The notes below the pieces were generated by a model, which did no database searches, was not told the origin of the DNA, and was given only the letters and a program-made list of their open reading frames with translations. Positions 15,102 through 24,443 of a stretch of DNA of 64,000 nt are shown piece after piece (the stretch's first letter is position 1; the number at the start of each line of letters is the position of its first letter). The stretch is taken from assembly GCA_025964555.1 (NCBI GenBank), contig JAOPYQ010000009.1, forward strand, positions 171,255-235,254. The letters are read 5' to 3'. Position numbers and translations under genes: made by a program. The DNA comes from Thermoleophilia bacterium. Its GTDB lineage: Bacteria; Actinomycetota; Thermoleophilia; Gaiellales; SKUG01.

Positions 15102-15941
15102 TCAGCGCTCGGCGAGCAGCTCGCTCCGCAGCGTTTCGTAGGTGTGGTCGTCACGCACGATCGCCGCGTGCGATACCCGCGAGAAGGGACCGAAGCGACG
15201 GCCCGCATCGATCGCATGGAACGTCTTGCCATCGATCGCATACGACGACGGGTTGGGCACCACCCCATCCATCCCGTGCGTGCCGATCGACACGACGTCC
15301 GCTGCGCCTCGCGTGTCGTGCAGGTCCCGGATGAGATGACTGCCACGGCGGATCTGGCGCACGCCGAGCGGCGCGACGCGATCGGCGATCCAGTTCAGTC
15401 GGCCGAACGAGAAGCCGGCGTTGCCGGTGGCGATCGTGATCACGCGACCGATGCCGTGCCCGCCTCCGTCGAGCTGCGCGGCAGCGCGCGCCGCGAAGCC
15501 ACCGCTCGAGTAGCCGATCACGTCCACGTGCTCCGCCCCGGTCTCAGCGCGGATGAGTTCCACCCGTGTGCGGATCAGGTCCTTCTGCTCGTGCAGGTCA
15601 CCCATCCCGAAGTGCGGCATCGTCATCGATCGCACGTGGAAGCCGTCACGCGTGAGCGACCGGCCGATCGCGCTCATCGACCGCTCGTCGTTTGCATAGC
15701 CGCCGACGAGCAGCACCGGCGTTCGATCCGTACCAGCACCTGGCAGCGGGCTCCCGAGCGTCGCCACCCCCGCGGTCACGCCGTCGACGCGCCGAACGAT
15801 CGAGCGCCACAGTCGGCGGAAACGCCGCTCCCACACTGCGACCTCATCGAGCCCCTCACTGGTGCGTCGGCGACGACGCATCGCCACGCCCGCGACCAGC
15901 AGCGCGGTGATGATCGGCAGGTGTCGGCGTCGGCGAGCCAT
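15102..15941 (-). CDS. alpha/beta hydrolase, lipase-like
   Basis: A 279-aa protein with a short N-terminal hydrophobic, Arg-flanked segment (HLPIITALLVAGVAMRRRRR), likely a membrane anchor. VLLVGGYANDE is the oxyanion strand, DVIGYSSGGFAARAAA holds the nucleophile serine in G-x-S-x-G, and the C-terminal FSRVSHAAIVRDDHTY offers the histidine. The order matches bacterial lipases and esterases of the class 2 type. It lies 49 bases downstream of the giant exported protein gene in the same direction and may be co-expressed. The true substrate is unknown. Confidence 0.85.
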   Translation of the reverse strand: MARRRRHLPIITALLVAGVAMRRRRRTSEGLDEVAVWERRFRRLWRSIVRRVDGVTAGVATLGSPLPGAGTDRTPVLLVGGYANDERSMSAIGRSLTRDGFHVRSMTMPHFGMGDLHEQKDLIRTRVELIRAETGAEHVDVIGYSSGGFAARAAAQLDGGGHGIGRVITIATGNAGFSFGRLNWIADRVAPLGVRQIRRGSHLIRDLHDTRGAADVVSIGTHGMDGVVPNPSSYAIDGKTFHAIDAGRRFGPFSRVSHAAIVRDDHTYETLRSELLAER

Positions 15942-15990
15942 CCGAGCAATCGTATCGATCGGCCTCGCGTCCACGCCGCCCAGTGGACGA

Positions 15991-18900
15991 TCAGGCTGCG
16001 CGGTCGCCCCAGAGGAAGTCGTCCCAGTCGTCCTCGTCGTCGCGATCGGTGTCGCGCGACTTTCGCCAGAAGCGCTTGAGGCGGGCGCGGAACCTCTTGC
16101 GGAACAGGTGGCGCACCTGGCCCATGCCGGGCGGATGACCGGGCACGCCTCCACCGCCACCGGACATGAGGGCCTTGCCCGCGAGCGCGAGCGGCTTGGC
16201 ACCCCACAGTGCGGCGGTACCGGCGGCGCTGGCCGCGACCGACGCCTTGCCCTTGTGTTCGCCGGCCCAGTTCTTGAGGCGCTTGGCGGGGTTCTTCGTC
16301 TTCGTTGCCGCGCGCGAGGAGCGCTTGGTCTCGGTCGAGCTCGCGGTCGAGCCGTCGTCACCAACGCTGCCATCGTCGGCGACCGTGTCGCCAGGCACGT
16401 CGTCATCGTCGCCGGTCGCGTCGCCACCAGGCTGCGGAGTCCCATCGTCGGTCTTGTGACCACCGTCGCCGGTGGTGCCGGGCGTCGGGTCGGGCGTCGG
16501 CGTCGGCGGCGGCGCCGGGTCCGGATCGGGCGTCGGATCAGGCGTGGGATCCGGGGTGTTCTCGCGCGTGGTGGTCGTCTCGCCGTCCTTGATGCGCGCC
16601 ACCGTCACCGGGATCGCCGAGGCGCCGTACATGACGTCGTTCGTCGCGATCTTCCAGACCACCTTGGCGGGATGCGGATCGAGTTCCTTCTCGCGATCGT
16701 TCACCGCGCGCACGCTGAACGTGACGACCTGCTCGTGCGAGCCCGCCGCGATCTTCTGCGACGCGGGCGAGATCACGAGCTGGTCGGCCGGCGTCGCCTC
16801 GGGCGTGATGGTGATGTCGCTCGTCGGATCGCCAATCGCACGGATGCGCAGCACCGAGCCCGAGGTCGCGCTCTCATCCAGCAGCAGCTGACCATCATCG
16901 TTGACGGTCCAGCTCTGGCCAGGGGTCGTCGCGAAGGCAGCGACATCGTCGTCCCTGATCGTGACCGGTCCCGACTTGGGCGGCACTGCCGCGAAGTTGG
17001 GATCGCCCGATGTCAGCGTCGCCTCGCCGATCACCTGGTGCATCGGCGCCTCCGCGATCGTGTCGTTGGTCGCGTGGATCGTCGAGACCTGCACCTGGTT
17101 CCAGTTGGCAGGCGTGAACGTGAGCGGCGCGGTCGGCGACACCTGCCCACCAGACGTGCCCCACGTCACCGTCACGTCGCTTGTGGGGCGCGCGGTCAGT
17201 CGCGCGCGAACCGTCGCGACGACGTTCGGGTCGGCCTCGCTCAGCACCGGATTGACCGGACCGTCGAGCTCGAAGCCAGCTGCGTCGTCGTCGGTGATCG
17301 TCACCGTCGCGCTCGAACCGGGCAGCGTCGCGTACTCCTCATCGTCGGCGTGCGTGGCGCCCGGGGTGTGCGTCACCGCAGTCGTGTGCGTGCCCTCGAT
17401 GTCGGGGTCGTCGACGGCCTGCACCTTCACCGTCTGCACGGTGCTCCAGTTCGTGGGCGTGAAGGTGAGCGTGTCGGGCGTGGTCGACGGGGCCGCCGCG
17501 GCGACGCGTGCCTGCGTGCCGTGGCCGAGCGTCACTGTGACGTTGCCGTGCGGCTGCGATTCCAGGCGCACGCCGTAGGTCGTGCTGGTGGCCGGCTCGG
17601 CGACTGTCAGTCCGGCGGCAGGGATGACGAGCCGGACGCCGGCCTTGTCGTTGTCGGCCACCGTGAGCGTGCGAGTGACGGGCGTCAGGCCGTCGTAGCC
17701 GGCGTCACCGCCCGGTGCCGGGGAGCTCACCGTGAACGTGACCGCTCCCGTGTGAGGCGTGGGCTCGTCAACCTCGTCGTCGATAGCCGAGATGATGACC
17801 TGCTGCGGGCTGCTCCAGTTGAACTGGTCGAATGTCAGCTGCTGGGCTACGGCCGGCGTGACCTGACCGTCACCGGCGTACCTGACGACCACCGGCGCGG
17901 TCGGGGCGGACCGCAGCGACACGTTGTAGGTGATGCCGGCCGCGCCGCCCTCGGCCACGCCCGGCGTCGCGGCAGGACCGTTCGTGACGACCAGGCCGAC
18001 GACATCGGCGATGTACGTCTTCGGGGTGGTCTGGCGCGTGACCCAACCGACGTTGTCAGCGAGCTCGATCGCGTACTGGTAGCAGAACCCGCGCTGGACG
18101 GTCGTGTCCTGCCAGGTCGTGGCCGCAGCAAGCGGAGCAGGATCGCTCCAGATCGGCATCCCGGTCGCGCTCCATGGCGTCGTCGAGATCGCGGCCGGGC
18201 ACGCCTGCGTCGCGTCCAGCGGCTGCGAGCGTCGCAGCACGCGAGTCGTTGCGATCCCGGAACCAGCATCGGACCCCGGCGTGACCGTGAGCAACGCGGT
18301 GCTCGCGACGCCGTTGGGATAGTCGATGGCTCCGCCGGTCGGAGCCGCGCCGTCGGCCGTGACACGGAAGAGCTTGGCCGGTGCGTAGTTCCCGAGCGGG
18401 TCGACCGCTTGCGCGCTGGCCGTCCCCGACGTGGCGAGGCCGGTCCAGCTGTACGTCCACTGGTAGCCGGGTCCAGTCGTGTCGGCTCCACCGGCGGGCG
18501 ACCAGCCAGGTCCCAGCGACGAGAAGTCCACGCGATCGACGCCCGCGCCCGCATCGGTCGCATCCAGCAACACGTCGAACGTGCCGCCAGCGCCGGCTGC
18601 TGCGTTGTAGAACAGCTCCGGCGTGGGGCCGGTCGTACGTATGTGCTGCTGGCCGGGGTTGAGCCGCTCCTGCAGCCGGAAGTTCGAGACGACGGGCCCA
18701 GCGTTGTCCACGAGCACGCTCGGCAACGTGGTGGTGACGACGTTGTTGGCCCGGTCACGCCCAGTGAGGACGAGCGAGTAGGTGCCGTCCGGGACAGTCG
18801 CCGTGTTCCATGGACAGCTCGTGATCCAGTCGGTTGCCACACCACTCGAGCAGATGTTGCCGCTCGCCGGGCCGGTGAAGTCGAGCGACGCGTTCGTGAG

Positions 18901-21900
18901 GTTCGTCACCGCATCGGTGACATTGACGCCGATCGAGACGGGCCCGGAGAGGGCGCCGGCGGGCGGGGTGATCGTCGCCGTCGGGGGCGCGTTGTCGATC
19001 TTGATCACGGGCCCCGGCGCACTCGACGTGGAGGTGCCCGCCCCGTTGGTGAAGAGCAGGTAGTACCGGTAGCAGAAACCGGGCGTCAGTCCGTTGTCCG
19101 TGTACGGGCTGACGGGGTCGCTCGGACCAACGAGGGAGCCCCCCGCCCAGGTTCCGCCGCACGTGTCGTTGCTCAGGGTCGTCGATGCCCGGTAGAGGCT
19201 CGTCCCGGCCTGGATACCGGATTCGGCATCGGTGGGGGTGTTCCACGACGGGACGGCCGACAGCACGTTCACGGACGTGGCGGCGTAGGTCATGGCACCG
19301 CCGACGGGCGCGGTCAGATCGACCCTGTGCCAGTTCGTGAGCAGGCTCTGGCCGGCCGGCTCGACCGTGATCGAGTTGCCGACGTTGTCGGTCACCACGT
19401 ACCGGTACTGATAGCAGCCGTTGCCGACCGTGTCGTTGTGGATGCCGCCGCCGGAGGTCCACGTGCCGAGGGTCGTCCAGTTGGCGAGGTCCGATGCGGC
19501 GGGACTGCACGTCCCGTTCGCAAGCAGCGCCGTCTGGCGACGCTCGAGGATGCGCGAGTACACGCCCGACCCGGCGGGATCGGTGCTTGTGGGTACGGTG
19601 AGTGCGATGACCGGGTTCGTCGACCACCCGAACCCGGGCGACATCTGGAGCGTGCCGACCGAGGGGAACGTGTTGTCGACGTTCACGGTGAACGGAGCGG
19701 CCGCGGTCTGGTTGACACGATCCTTGGCGACAATGTTGAGCGTGCCCGAGGATCCGGTGCCGCCCGCTGCGTTGAGCGTGTACGTGCGCGTGTAGTCCAC
19801 GCGAGTCACGTAGGCCGCTTCGGTAATCGGCTGCTCGGTCCACCCGGGCGTGCCTTCCCACTTGAGCTGCATGCTCGCGCCCGCGGAATTCTCCATCCAC
19901 TCGGCGGTGATCGGCTGCGCCTGGTTGGCCGTGAACGACGTGGACGGCGACCACGCGAGCGCGCCCGCAGGGAACTCGTTGATCGTCGGCCACGTCCCGT
20001 CCGCGCCACCGACGTTGACGCGGACCGCGTCGTCTGCGAGTGCGTGGAAACGGTAGGTGCCCGACGATGCAGGAGCGACGAGAAAGCCCTTCCAGCGACA
20101 GGCGAACAGCTCGAAGCTGGCGTTGCCGTCGGCGCCGTCGTCGTAGCCGTGCAGCGTCCACATGAGGGCGGCCGGCAACGACGGAAGCTGGTCGGGGCGG
20201 TTGCCGACCGAGCCGTCGTACTTGATCGCGCGATCGATCGCCGATGCGCTGCCCTGCCCGGCTGCGGAGCCTGTCGCGAACGTCGAATCATCGAAGCACG
20301 TGAGGTTGAGGCCGCGTGGTGCTCCGACCACGGTGCCCGGTCCCGACCACTGGCCCAGTCCGGTGATCGCCGGCCACGTCACCGATTCGAGGCCCGAGAC
20401 CTCGTTGTAGGTGTTGGTCGCTAGCTGGTACGTGTCGTACGCGCGTGCCTTCACGGTGAAGGTCGGGTGCAGCACCGGACCGTTGGAGCGCACGTACATG
20501 ACCTTCGTGCCATCGACCCAGTGCGTCGCGTCCGCCGGGCTGACACCGGCGATCGCCTCGTCGACACCCTGGATGGATGCGACTGGTGCACGTCCGTCAG
20601 CGAGGGTCTCGAAGATGCCGATGCCATTGGACCCACCCACGAAGACGTAGCTGCCGGTGCGCTCGATGTCATTGGCGTCCGACCAGATCCCCGAACTCGG
20701 TGAATTCGGCGCCCACGTGCTCGCGATGCCGGTGCCGAAGTCGAGCGAGCCGAAGCGCGGACGCGGCGCAGCGTTGAGCTGCGTGAACCCACCAGCGAGG
20801 TAGGTGCCGTCCGCAGCGGCATCGATCGCCTTGATGTCGCCGCCACCCGGCATGTTGGAGCCACCTGGGTTACCGAGGAGGTCCGTACGGTGCAGACCTC
20901 CGCTCGGCGTGGTGAACGGGCCACCGACGTACACGTCGGTGCCAGTGACGGAGACGGCGTTCGCGGAGCCACCGATGATCGCCGGATCCCAGGGGCCGAT
21001 GTTGCCGTTGCTGATGAGCACGGATGCGGCGACGCCGCTGTTGGCGGCGAACGCCGCCTGCGTGAACGATCCTGCGAGGTAGACGTTGGTCGCATCGGTG
21101 TCCATGTCGTTGACCGGGCCGTTGACGCTGGGATTCCAGCCGGTGTCGACTATGCCGGTTGCCACCGCAAAGCGCAGCAGGTTCGACGACGAGCTCGTGA
21201 ACTGACCGCCGACGTAGACGAACGGGCCGTTGAGTTCGATGTCGTTGACGATGCGCGTCGCACCCGACAGCGTCGGGAGCGAGGTGCCCGTGATCTTCGT
21301 CCCGGAGTTCGGGTCGAGCGCCACGAGCGGCGAAGACGTCGCGTAGCTCGGCAGGAAGTCGCGTCCGCCCACGTAGATGGCACCCGTCGTCGCCTTGATC
21401 GCGAGCACCTCCTCGGTGCTGGCAGTACCATCGAGCACGAACGGGTTCCACGGCGTCGGTCGCCCGGTGGCGATGTCGATCTTGGCGAGCGAGTCACGCA
21501 TCACGCCGCCCGCCGACGAGAACGCGCCACCGACGAGCACCGTCGTTCCGGCGTCCGCGAACGCGAACACGCCGCCCCCGAAGCGCGGCAGCCATTCCGT
21601 CACGGCGCCCGTGAGTGCGTTGAACTCGAACGCGCCCTTGGCCTTGATCGCGCCGACCTGGTCGAAGCTGCCACCCACGCGCACCGTGCCGCTCGTCGAC
21701 AGCTGCACGGCGGTGGCCAGCAGCGGCACCGACCCGGACCAGTCGACGCTGCCGCCCGGGTTGCCGGTCAACGGCGTCACGCCACCACGGGGGAACACGG
21801 CCACGTGCGTGCGCGGGGCGCTCGGACCGACCACCGTGAACTCGCCGACGATCGCCATGCGCGCCGCGTCCACGTCGATCGCGTTGATCGCGCCGTTCGC

Positions 21901-22764
21901 GCTCGGATTCCAGCCGGTCGAGACGGGACTGGCGCCCGACAGGTCGAAGCTCGTGCCGAATCCTCCGAGGTTGGTGAATCCGCCCACCACGTACAGGTCG
22001 TCGCCCTGCCGCGCCATGTCATGCACCGCGCCGCTCGGGGCCGGCAGCCACCCCGCGTCCGCGACACCCGTCGTCGTGTCGAGGCGGATGAGCCTCGATC
22101 GACCGGTCACGCCGCGGTAGGTGGTGAACTCGCCGCCGACGTACAGGGAACCGCTGCGCTCCTCCACCGCGTTGACGGAGCCGTTGAAGCCGATGCCGCT
22201 GAACGCCCGATCGACGAATCCGCTCGTCACGTCGAACTTGGCGAGGTTCGTTGCGCCGTTGTTGTCGCCACCGATGTCGCTGAACAGGCCGGCCACGTAG
22301 AGCTTCGTGCCATCCTCCGACAGCTCCAGGTCGTTCACGCCGTTGCCACCGGTGAAGTCGCCCGAGTGGTTCCAGTCCGGATCGACCGCGCCCCATGGCA
22401 GCACGTGCGTCAGGTACCGGGCCGAGTAGCTGTCGGCCATCGTGAAGCTGCCACCCACGAACCAGCCGCCCCGACCGTCGGAGATGATGTCGCGAACGGC
22501 GCCACCCTTGAACGTCGGCCAGTCGATGCTCGACACGCTCGAATCCGGATCGATGCGAACGGAGCTGCCGGTAGGCGGGCCGATGTAGTCGAACTTGCCG
22601 CCGATGTACACGTACTTGCCGTCGGGACTCGCCTCGACCGCATTCACTGCACCGGCAGGCTGCCAGGCGTAGTTCGGGTTCGTGGGGATCGCGCCGAGCG
22701 CCGTCGGGCTCGCGGCGAGCAGCACGCCGACCATCGCGACGAGCACTCCCAGCAGCACCTTCAC
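15991..22764 (-). CDS. giant exported repeat protein (beta-propeller, PA14, Calx-beta)
   Basis: A 2257-aa exported protein. A GTG start begins a signal peptide (VKVLLGVLVAMVGVLLAASP). Residues about 25-830 are repeats with YVGG-x-F strands, a delta-60 or beta-propeller pattern. A PA14-like domain lies near 860-980 (GTYRFHALADDAVRVNVGG). Ig-like and cadherin-like modules with paired cysteines follow to about 1590, then Calx-beta-type repeats to about 2060. A Pro/Asp/Thr-rich linker (TPDPTPDPTPDP, about 2070-2105) precedes a Gly/Ala hydrophobic stretch, a Lys/Arg block (HLFRKRFRARLKRFWRK) and an acidic end. It should be surface-attached or secreted, with adhesive or carbohydrate-binding parts. 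The C-terminal module looks like a sorting signal but matches none I know. Confidence 0.85.
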   Translation of the reverse strand: MKVLLGVLVAMVGVLLAASPTALGAIPTNPNYAWQPAGAVNAVEASPDGKYVYIGGKFDYIGPPTGSSVRIDPDSSVSSIDWPTFKGGAVRDIISDGRGGWFVGGSFTMADSYSARYLTHVLPWGAVDPDWNHSGDFTGGNGVNDLELSEDGTKLYVAGLFSDIGGDNNGATNLAKFDVTSGFVDRAFSGIGFNGSVNAVEERSGSLYVGGEFTTYRGVTGRSRLIRLDTTTGVADAGWLPAPSGAVHDMARQGDDLYVVGGFTNLGGFGTSFDLSGASPVSTGWNPSANGAINAIDVDAARMAIVGEFTVVGPSAPRTHVAVFPRGGVTPLTGNPGGSVDWSGSVPLLATAVQLSTSGTVRVGGSFDQVGAIKAKGAFEFNALTGAVTEWLPRFGGGVFAFADAGTTVLVGGAFSSAGGVMRDSLAKIDIATGRPTPWNPFVLDGTASTEEVLAIKATTGAIYVGGRDFLPSYATSSPLVALDPNSGTKITGTSLPTLSGATRIVNDIELNGPFVYVGGQFTSSSSNLLRFAVATGIVDTGWNPSVNGPVNDMDTDATNVYLAGSFTQAAFAANSGVAASVLISNGNIGPWDPAIIGGSANAVSVTGTDVYVGGPFTTPSGGLHRTDLLGNPGGSNMPGGGDIKAIDAAADGTYLAGGFTQLNAAPRPRFGSLDFGTGIASTWAPNSPSSGIWSDANDIERTGSYVFVGGSNGIGIFETLADGRAPVASIQGVDEAIAGVSPADATHWVDGTKVMYVRSNGPVLHPTFTVKARAYDTYQLATNTYNEVSGLESVTWPAITGLGQWSGPGTVVGAPRGLNLTCFDDSTFATGSAAGQGSASAIDRAIKYDGSVGNRPDQLPSLPAALMWTLHGYDDGADGNASFELFACRWKGFLVAPASSGTYRFHALADDAVRVNVGGADGTWPTINEFPAGALAWSPSTSFTANQAQPITAEWMENSAGASMQLKWEGTPGWTEQPITEAAYVTRVDYTRTYTLNAAGGTGSSGTLNIVAKDRVNQTAAAPFTVNVDNTFPSVGTLQMSPGFGWSTNPVIALTVPTSTDPAGSGVYSRILERRQTALLANGTCSPAASDLANWTTLGTWTSGGGIHNDTVGNGCYQYRYVVTDNVGNSITVEPAGQSLLTNWHRVDLTAPVGGAMTYAATSVNVLSAVPSWNTPTDAESGIQAGTSLYRASTTLSNDTCGGTWAGGSLVGPSDPVSPYTDNGLTPGFCYRYYLLFTNGAGTSTSSAPGPVIKIDNAPPTATITPPAGALSGPVSIGVNVTDAVTNLTNASLDFTGPASGNICSSGVATDWITSCPWNTATVPDGTYSLVLTGRDRANNVVTTTLPSVLVDNAGPVVSNFRLQERLNPGQQHIRTTGPTPELFYNAAAGAGGTFDVLLDATDAGAGVDRVDFSSLGPGWSPAGGADTTGPGYQWTYSWTGLATSGTASAQAVDPLGNYAPAKLFRVTADGAAPTGGAIDYPNGVASTALLTVTPGSDAGSGIATTRVLRRSQPLDATQACPAAISTTPWSATGMPIWSDPAPLAAATTWQDTTVQRGFCYQYAIELADNVGWVTRQTTPKTYIADVVGLVVTNGPAATPGVAEGGAAGITYNVSLRSAPTAPVVVRYAGDGQVTPAVAQQLTFDQFNWSSPQQVIISAIDDEVDEPTPHTGAVTFTVSSPAPGGDAGYDGLTPVTRTLTVADNDKAGVRLVIPAAGLTVAEPATSTTYGVRLESQPHGNVTVTLGHGTQARVAAAAPSTTPDTLTFTPTNWSTVQTVKVQAVDDPDIEGTHTTAVTHTPGATHADDEEYATLPGSSATVTITDDDAAGFELDGPVNPVLSEADPNVVATVRARLTARPTSDVTVTWGTSGGQVSPTAPLTFTPANWNQVQVSTIHATNDTIAEAPMHQVIGEATLTSGDPNFAAVPPKSGPVTIRDDDVAAFATTPGQSWTVNDDGQLLLDESATSGSVLRIRAIGDPTSDITITPEATPADQLVISPASQKIAAGSHEQVVTFSVRAVNDREKELDPHPAKVVWKIATNDVMYGASAIPVTVARIKDGETTTTRENTPDPTPDPTPDPDPAPPPTPTPDPTPGTTGDGGHKTDDGTPQPGGDATGDDDDVPGDTVADDGSVGDDGSTASSTETKRSSRAATKTKNPAKRLKNWAGEHKGKASVAASAAGTAALWGAKPLALAGKALMSGGGGGVPGHPPGMGQVRHLFRKRFRARLKRFWRKSRDTDRDDEDDWDDFLWGDRAA

Positions 22765-22970
22765 GTTCGCACACGCGCGTGGGCCCGTGCGGGTGACTGC
22801 GCTTCCATGCGGGTCGTCGTGATGCAGTGCTCGTCCTTGGCCAGGGCTCGACCGACGTTGCATCGTCCGATTTCTGGCTGACCTTGAGCAGCCGCGCGCC
22901 CTCCCGCCCCGTTCGGCCCGTGCGAACCTGCAGTGCACGCAGCACCGACGCGATTTCGACACACAGGTGA

Positions 22971-24341
22971 ATGATGCGACGACCGGCTCAAGCGCCAGCG
23001 CCAGACACCGATGCGATGGGCATGGTGCTGCGCTCCCGACCCGCGATCTCCCGTCTGCTCCTGCTGCTCGCCTGCGCGTTGCTGGCGACGATCGTGCCGT
23101 CCGCCGCGCAGGCCGCCGCGCGCCCGTCGATGCCGTACGCGTGGCTCGACGTCGCTTCCGACACGGCCGCCACCGTGCGCTGGCTGCCCGTGACGGGCGC
23201 GTCCGCATACGTGGTGCTGCTCGATGGTGCACAGGCGACCGAGGTCACCGAGACCGGCGTCGTGATCAGCGACCTGGATCCCGCGACGATGCACACGGTC
23301 CAGGTCCTCGCGCGCGGCGCCGGTGGCGAGTCCCCCAAGAGCGATCCGGTGGTCGTCATCACCCGAGCGAGCGCTGCCTGCACGCACTACGTGTCGACGA
23401 GCGGCTCTGATGCCGGAACCGGCTCGGCGACGTCGCCGTGGCGGACCATCACCCGCCTGGTTCAGTCGTGGGAACCCGGCGCGGTGGGCTGCCTCGACGG
23501 CGCATTCGTCGAGGATGTCAGCATCCTGCGCGGCGGCACGAGCGCGGCGAAGGTCGTCCTGCGCGCGCGACCCGGGTCGGTCGCGAGCATCCGGGGACGG
23601 CTGTGGATCGCGCGCGGCGCCGACAACGTGGTCGTGGCGCACCTGGGGCTGGACGGTCGAGCGATCAAGGACACGGCCCGCAACTCGCTCCCGAGCCCGA
23701 CGGTGAACGGCGCGAACGCGATGCTGCTCGACAACGACATCACGAACGTGCGAACGCGCGTGTGCGTCGTGCTGGGCTCGATCCGCGGATACGGAGCGGC
23801 CGTCGCGCCGGTGCTCGCCTACAACCGCATCCATGACTGTGGACGCCGCGGACAGAACACCCATCACGGGATCTACATGGAGAGCACGCGGCGCGCGAAG
23901 ATCGTCAACAACGTGATCTTCGACAACGCCGATCGCGGCATCCAGCTGTACCCGGACGCGCAGGGGTCGCTCATCGCGGGCAACCTCATCGACGGCAACG
24001 GCGAGGGCATCATCTTCTCGGGCGCGGAAGGCTTCGCGTCGAGCCGCAACGTGGTGATCCGGAACGTGATCAGCGGCAGCCAGCTGCGCTCGAACGTGGA
24101 GCACTACTGGGAGCAGGGGCCGCGACGCGTGGGCGTGGGCAACGTGGTGGCGCGCAACTGCCTCGGTGGCGCGCGCCAGGGCAACTTCGCCACGCCGCTC
24201 GTCGGGTATCGCGCGGCGGGCAACGCGACCGGCGTGCTGCGCTTCGTCGGGCGGGCGGTCGACGACCTGCGTCCGACCGCCGAATCGGGATGCCGCAACC
24301 TGCTGCTGTCGAAGATGCTGCCGCTCGCGCGGGTCGCGTAG
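22971..24341 (+). CDS. exported parallel beta-helix protein
   Basis: The product is 456 aa (an internal ATG at 23016 may be the true start). A signal peptide (SRLLLLLACALLATIVPSAA) is followed by an FN3-like domain (residues 50-130) and a right-handed parallel beta-helix: repeated turns such as NRIHDCG, NNVIFDNADRGIQLYPDAQG and GNLIDGNGEGIIFSG. The family (pectate-lyase-like, DUF1565 region YVSTSGSDAGTGSATSPWRT) includes polysaccharide lyases and adhesins. No canonical lyase triad can be named from sequence. It is divergent from the giant exported protein, separated by 206 bases, and both may act on or in the same surface matrix. Confidence 0.85.
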   Translation: MMRRPAQAPAPDTDAMGMVLRSRPAISRLLLLLACALLATIVPSAAQAAARPSMPYAWLDVASDTAATVRWLPVTGASAYVVLLDGAQATEVTETGVVISDLDPATMHTVQVLARGAGGESPKSDPVVVITRASAACTHYVSTSGSDAGTGSATSPWRTITRLVQSWEPGAVGCLDGAFVEDVSILRGGTSAAKVVLRARPGSVASIRGRLWIARGADNVVVAHLGLDGRAIKDTARNSLPSPTVNGANAMLLDNDITNVRTRVCVVLGSIRGYGAAVAPVLAYNRIHDCGRRGQNTHHGIYMESTRRAKIVNNVIFDNADRGIQLYPDAQGSLIAGNLIDGNGEGIIFSGAEGFASSRNVVIRNVISGSQLRSNVEHYWEQGPRRVGVGNVVARNCLGGARQGNFATPLVGYRAAGNATGVLRFVGRAVDDLRPTAESGCRNLLLSKMLPLARVA

Positions 24342-24350
24342 CGGCGTCTC

Positions 24351-24369
24351 ACCACGTGGCGACCGTGGT
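24351..24369 (+). terminator. weak hairpin after the beta-helix gene
   Basis: ACCACG and CGTGGT pair around TGGCGAC, ten bases after the stop. No T run follows, so it is a tentative terminator. Confidence 0.3.
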
Positions 24370-24378
24370 ATCTGACCA

Positions 24379-24403
24379 CCAGCACATGGAGGTGGATTGC
24401 GAC
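24379..24403 (+). promoter_or_regulatory. 25-nt motif, copy A
   Basis: The core CCAGCACATGGAGGTGG continues as ATTGCGAC, 40 bases before the ATG of the ATP-grasp gene and centred about 53 bases before its probable transcription start. CCACCA and TGGAGG form a near-dyad around five bases. Two more copies lie at 43200 and 43262 on the minus strand. The copy also reads as the start of a 15-codon open frame from its ATG. Confidence 0.5.
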
Positions 24404-24430
24404 AGTCCAGTGACTGAGCGCAGTCGCGTC

Positions 24431-24436
24431 TAGGAT
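24431..24436 (+). promoter_or_regulatory. -10 hexamer of a leaderless promoter
   Basis: TAGGAT lies seven bases before the ATG at 24444, and no ribosome-binding site is present. Both suggest a leaderless mRNA, common in actinobacteria. No good -35 element is seen, so an activator at the 25-nt motif is plausible. Confidence 0.5.
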
Positions 24437-24443
24437 CACGCGC

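Noticed and set aside
15862..20424. A 1520-codon open frame on the plus strand over the giant exported gene
   Set aside because: It is antisense to a recognisable repeat protein and shows no motif; a by-product of base composition.
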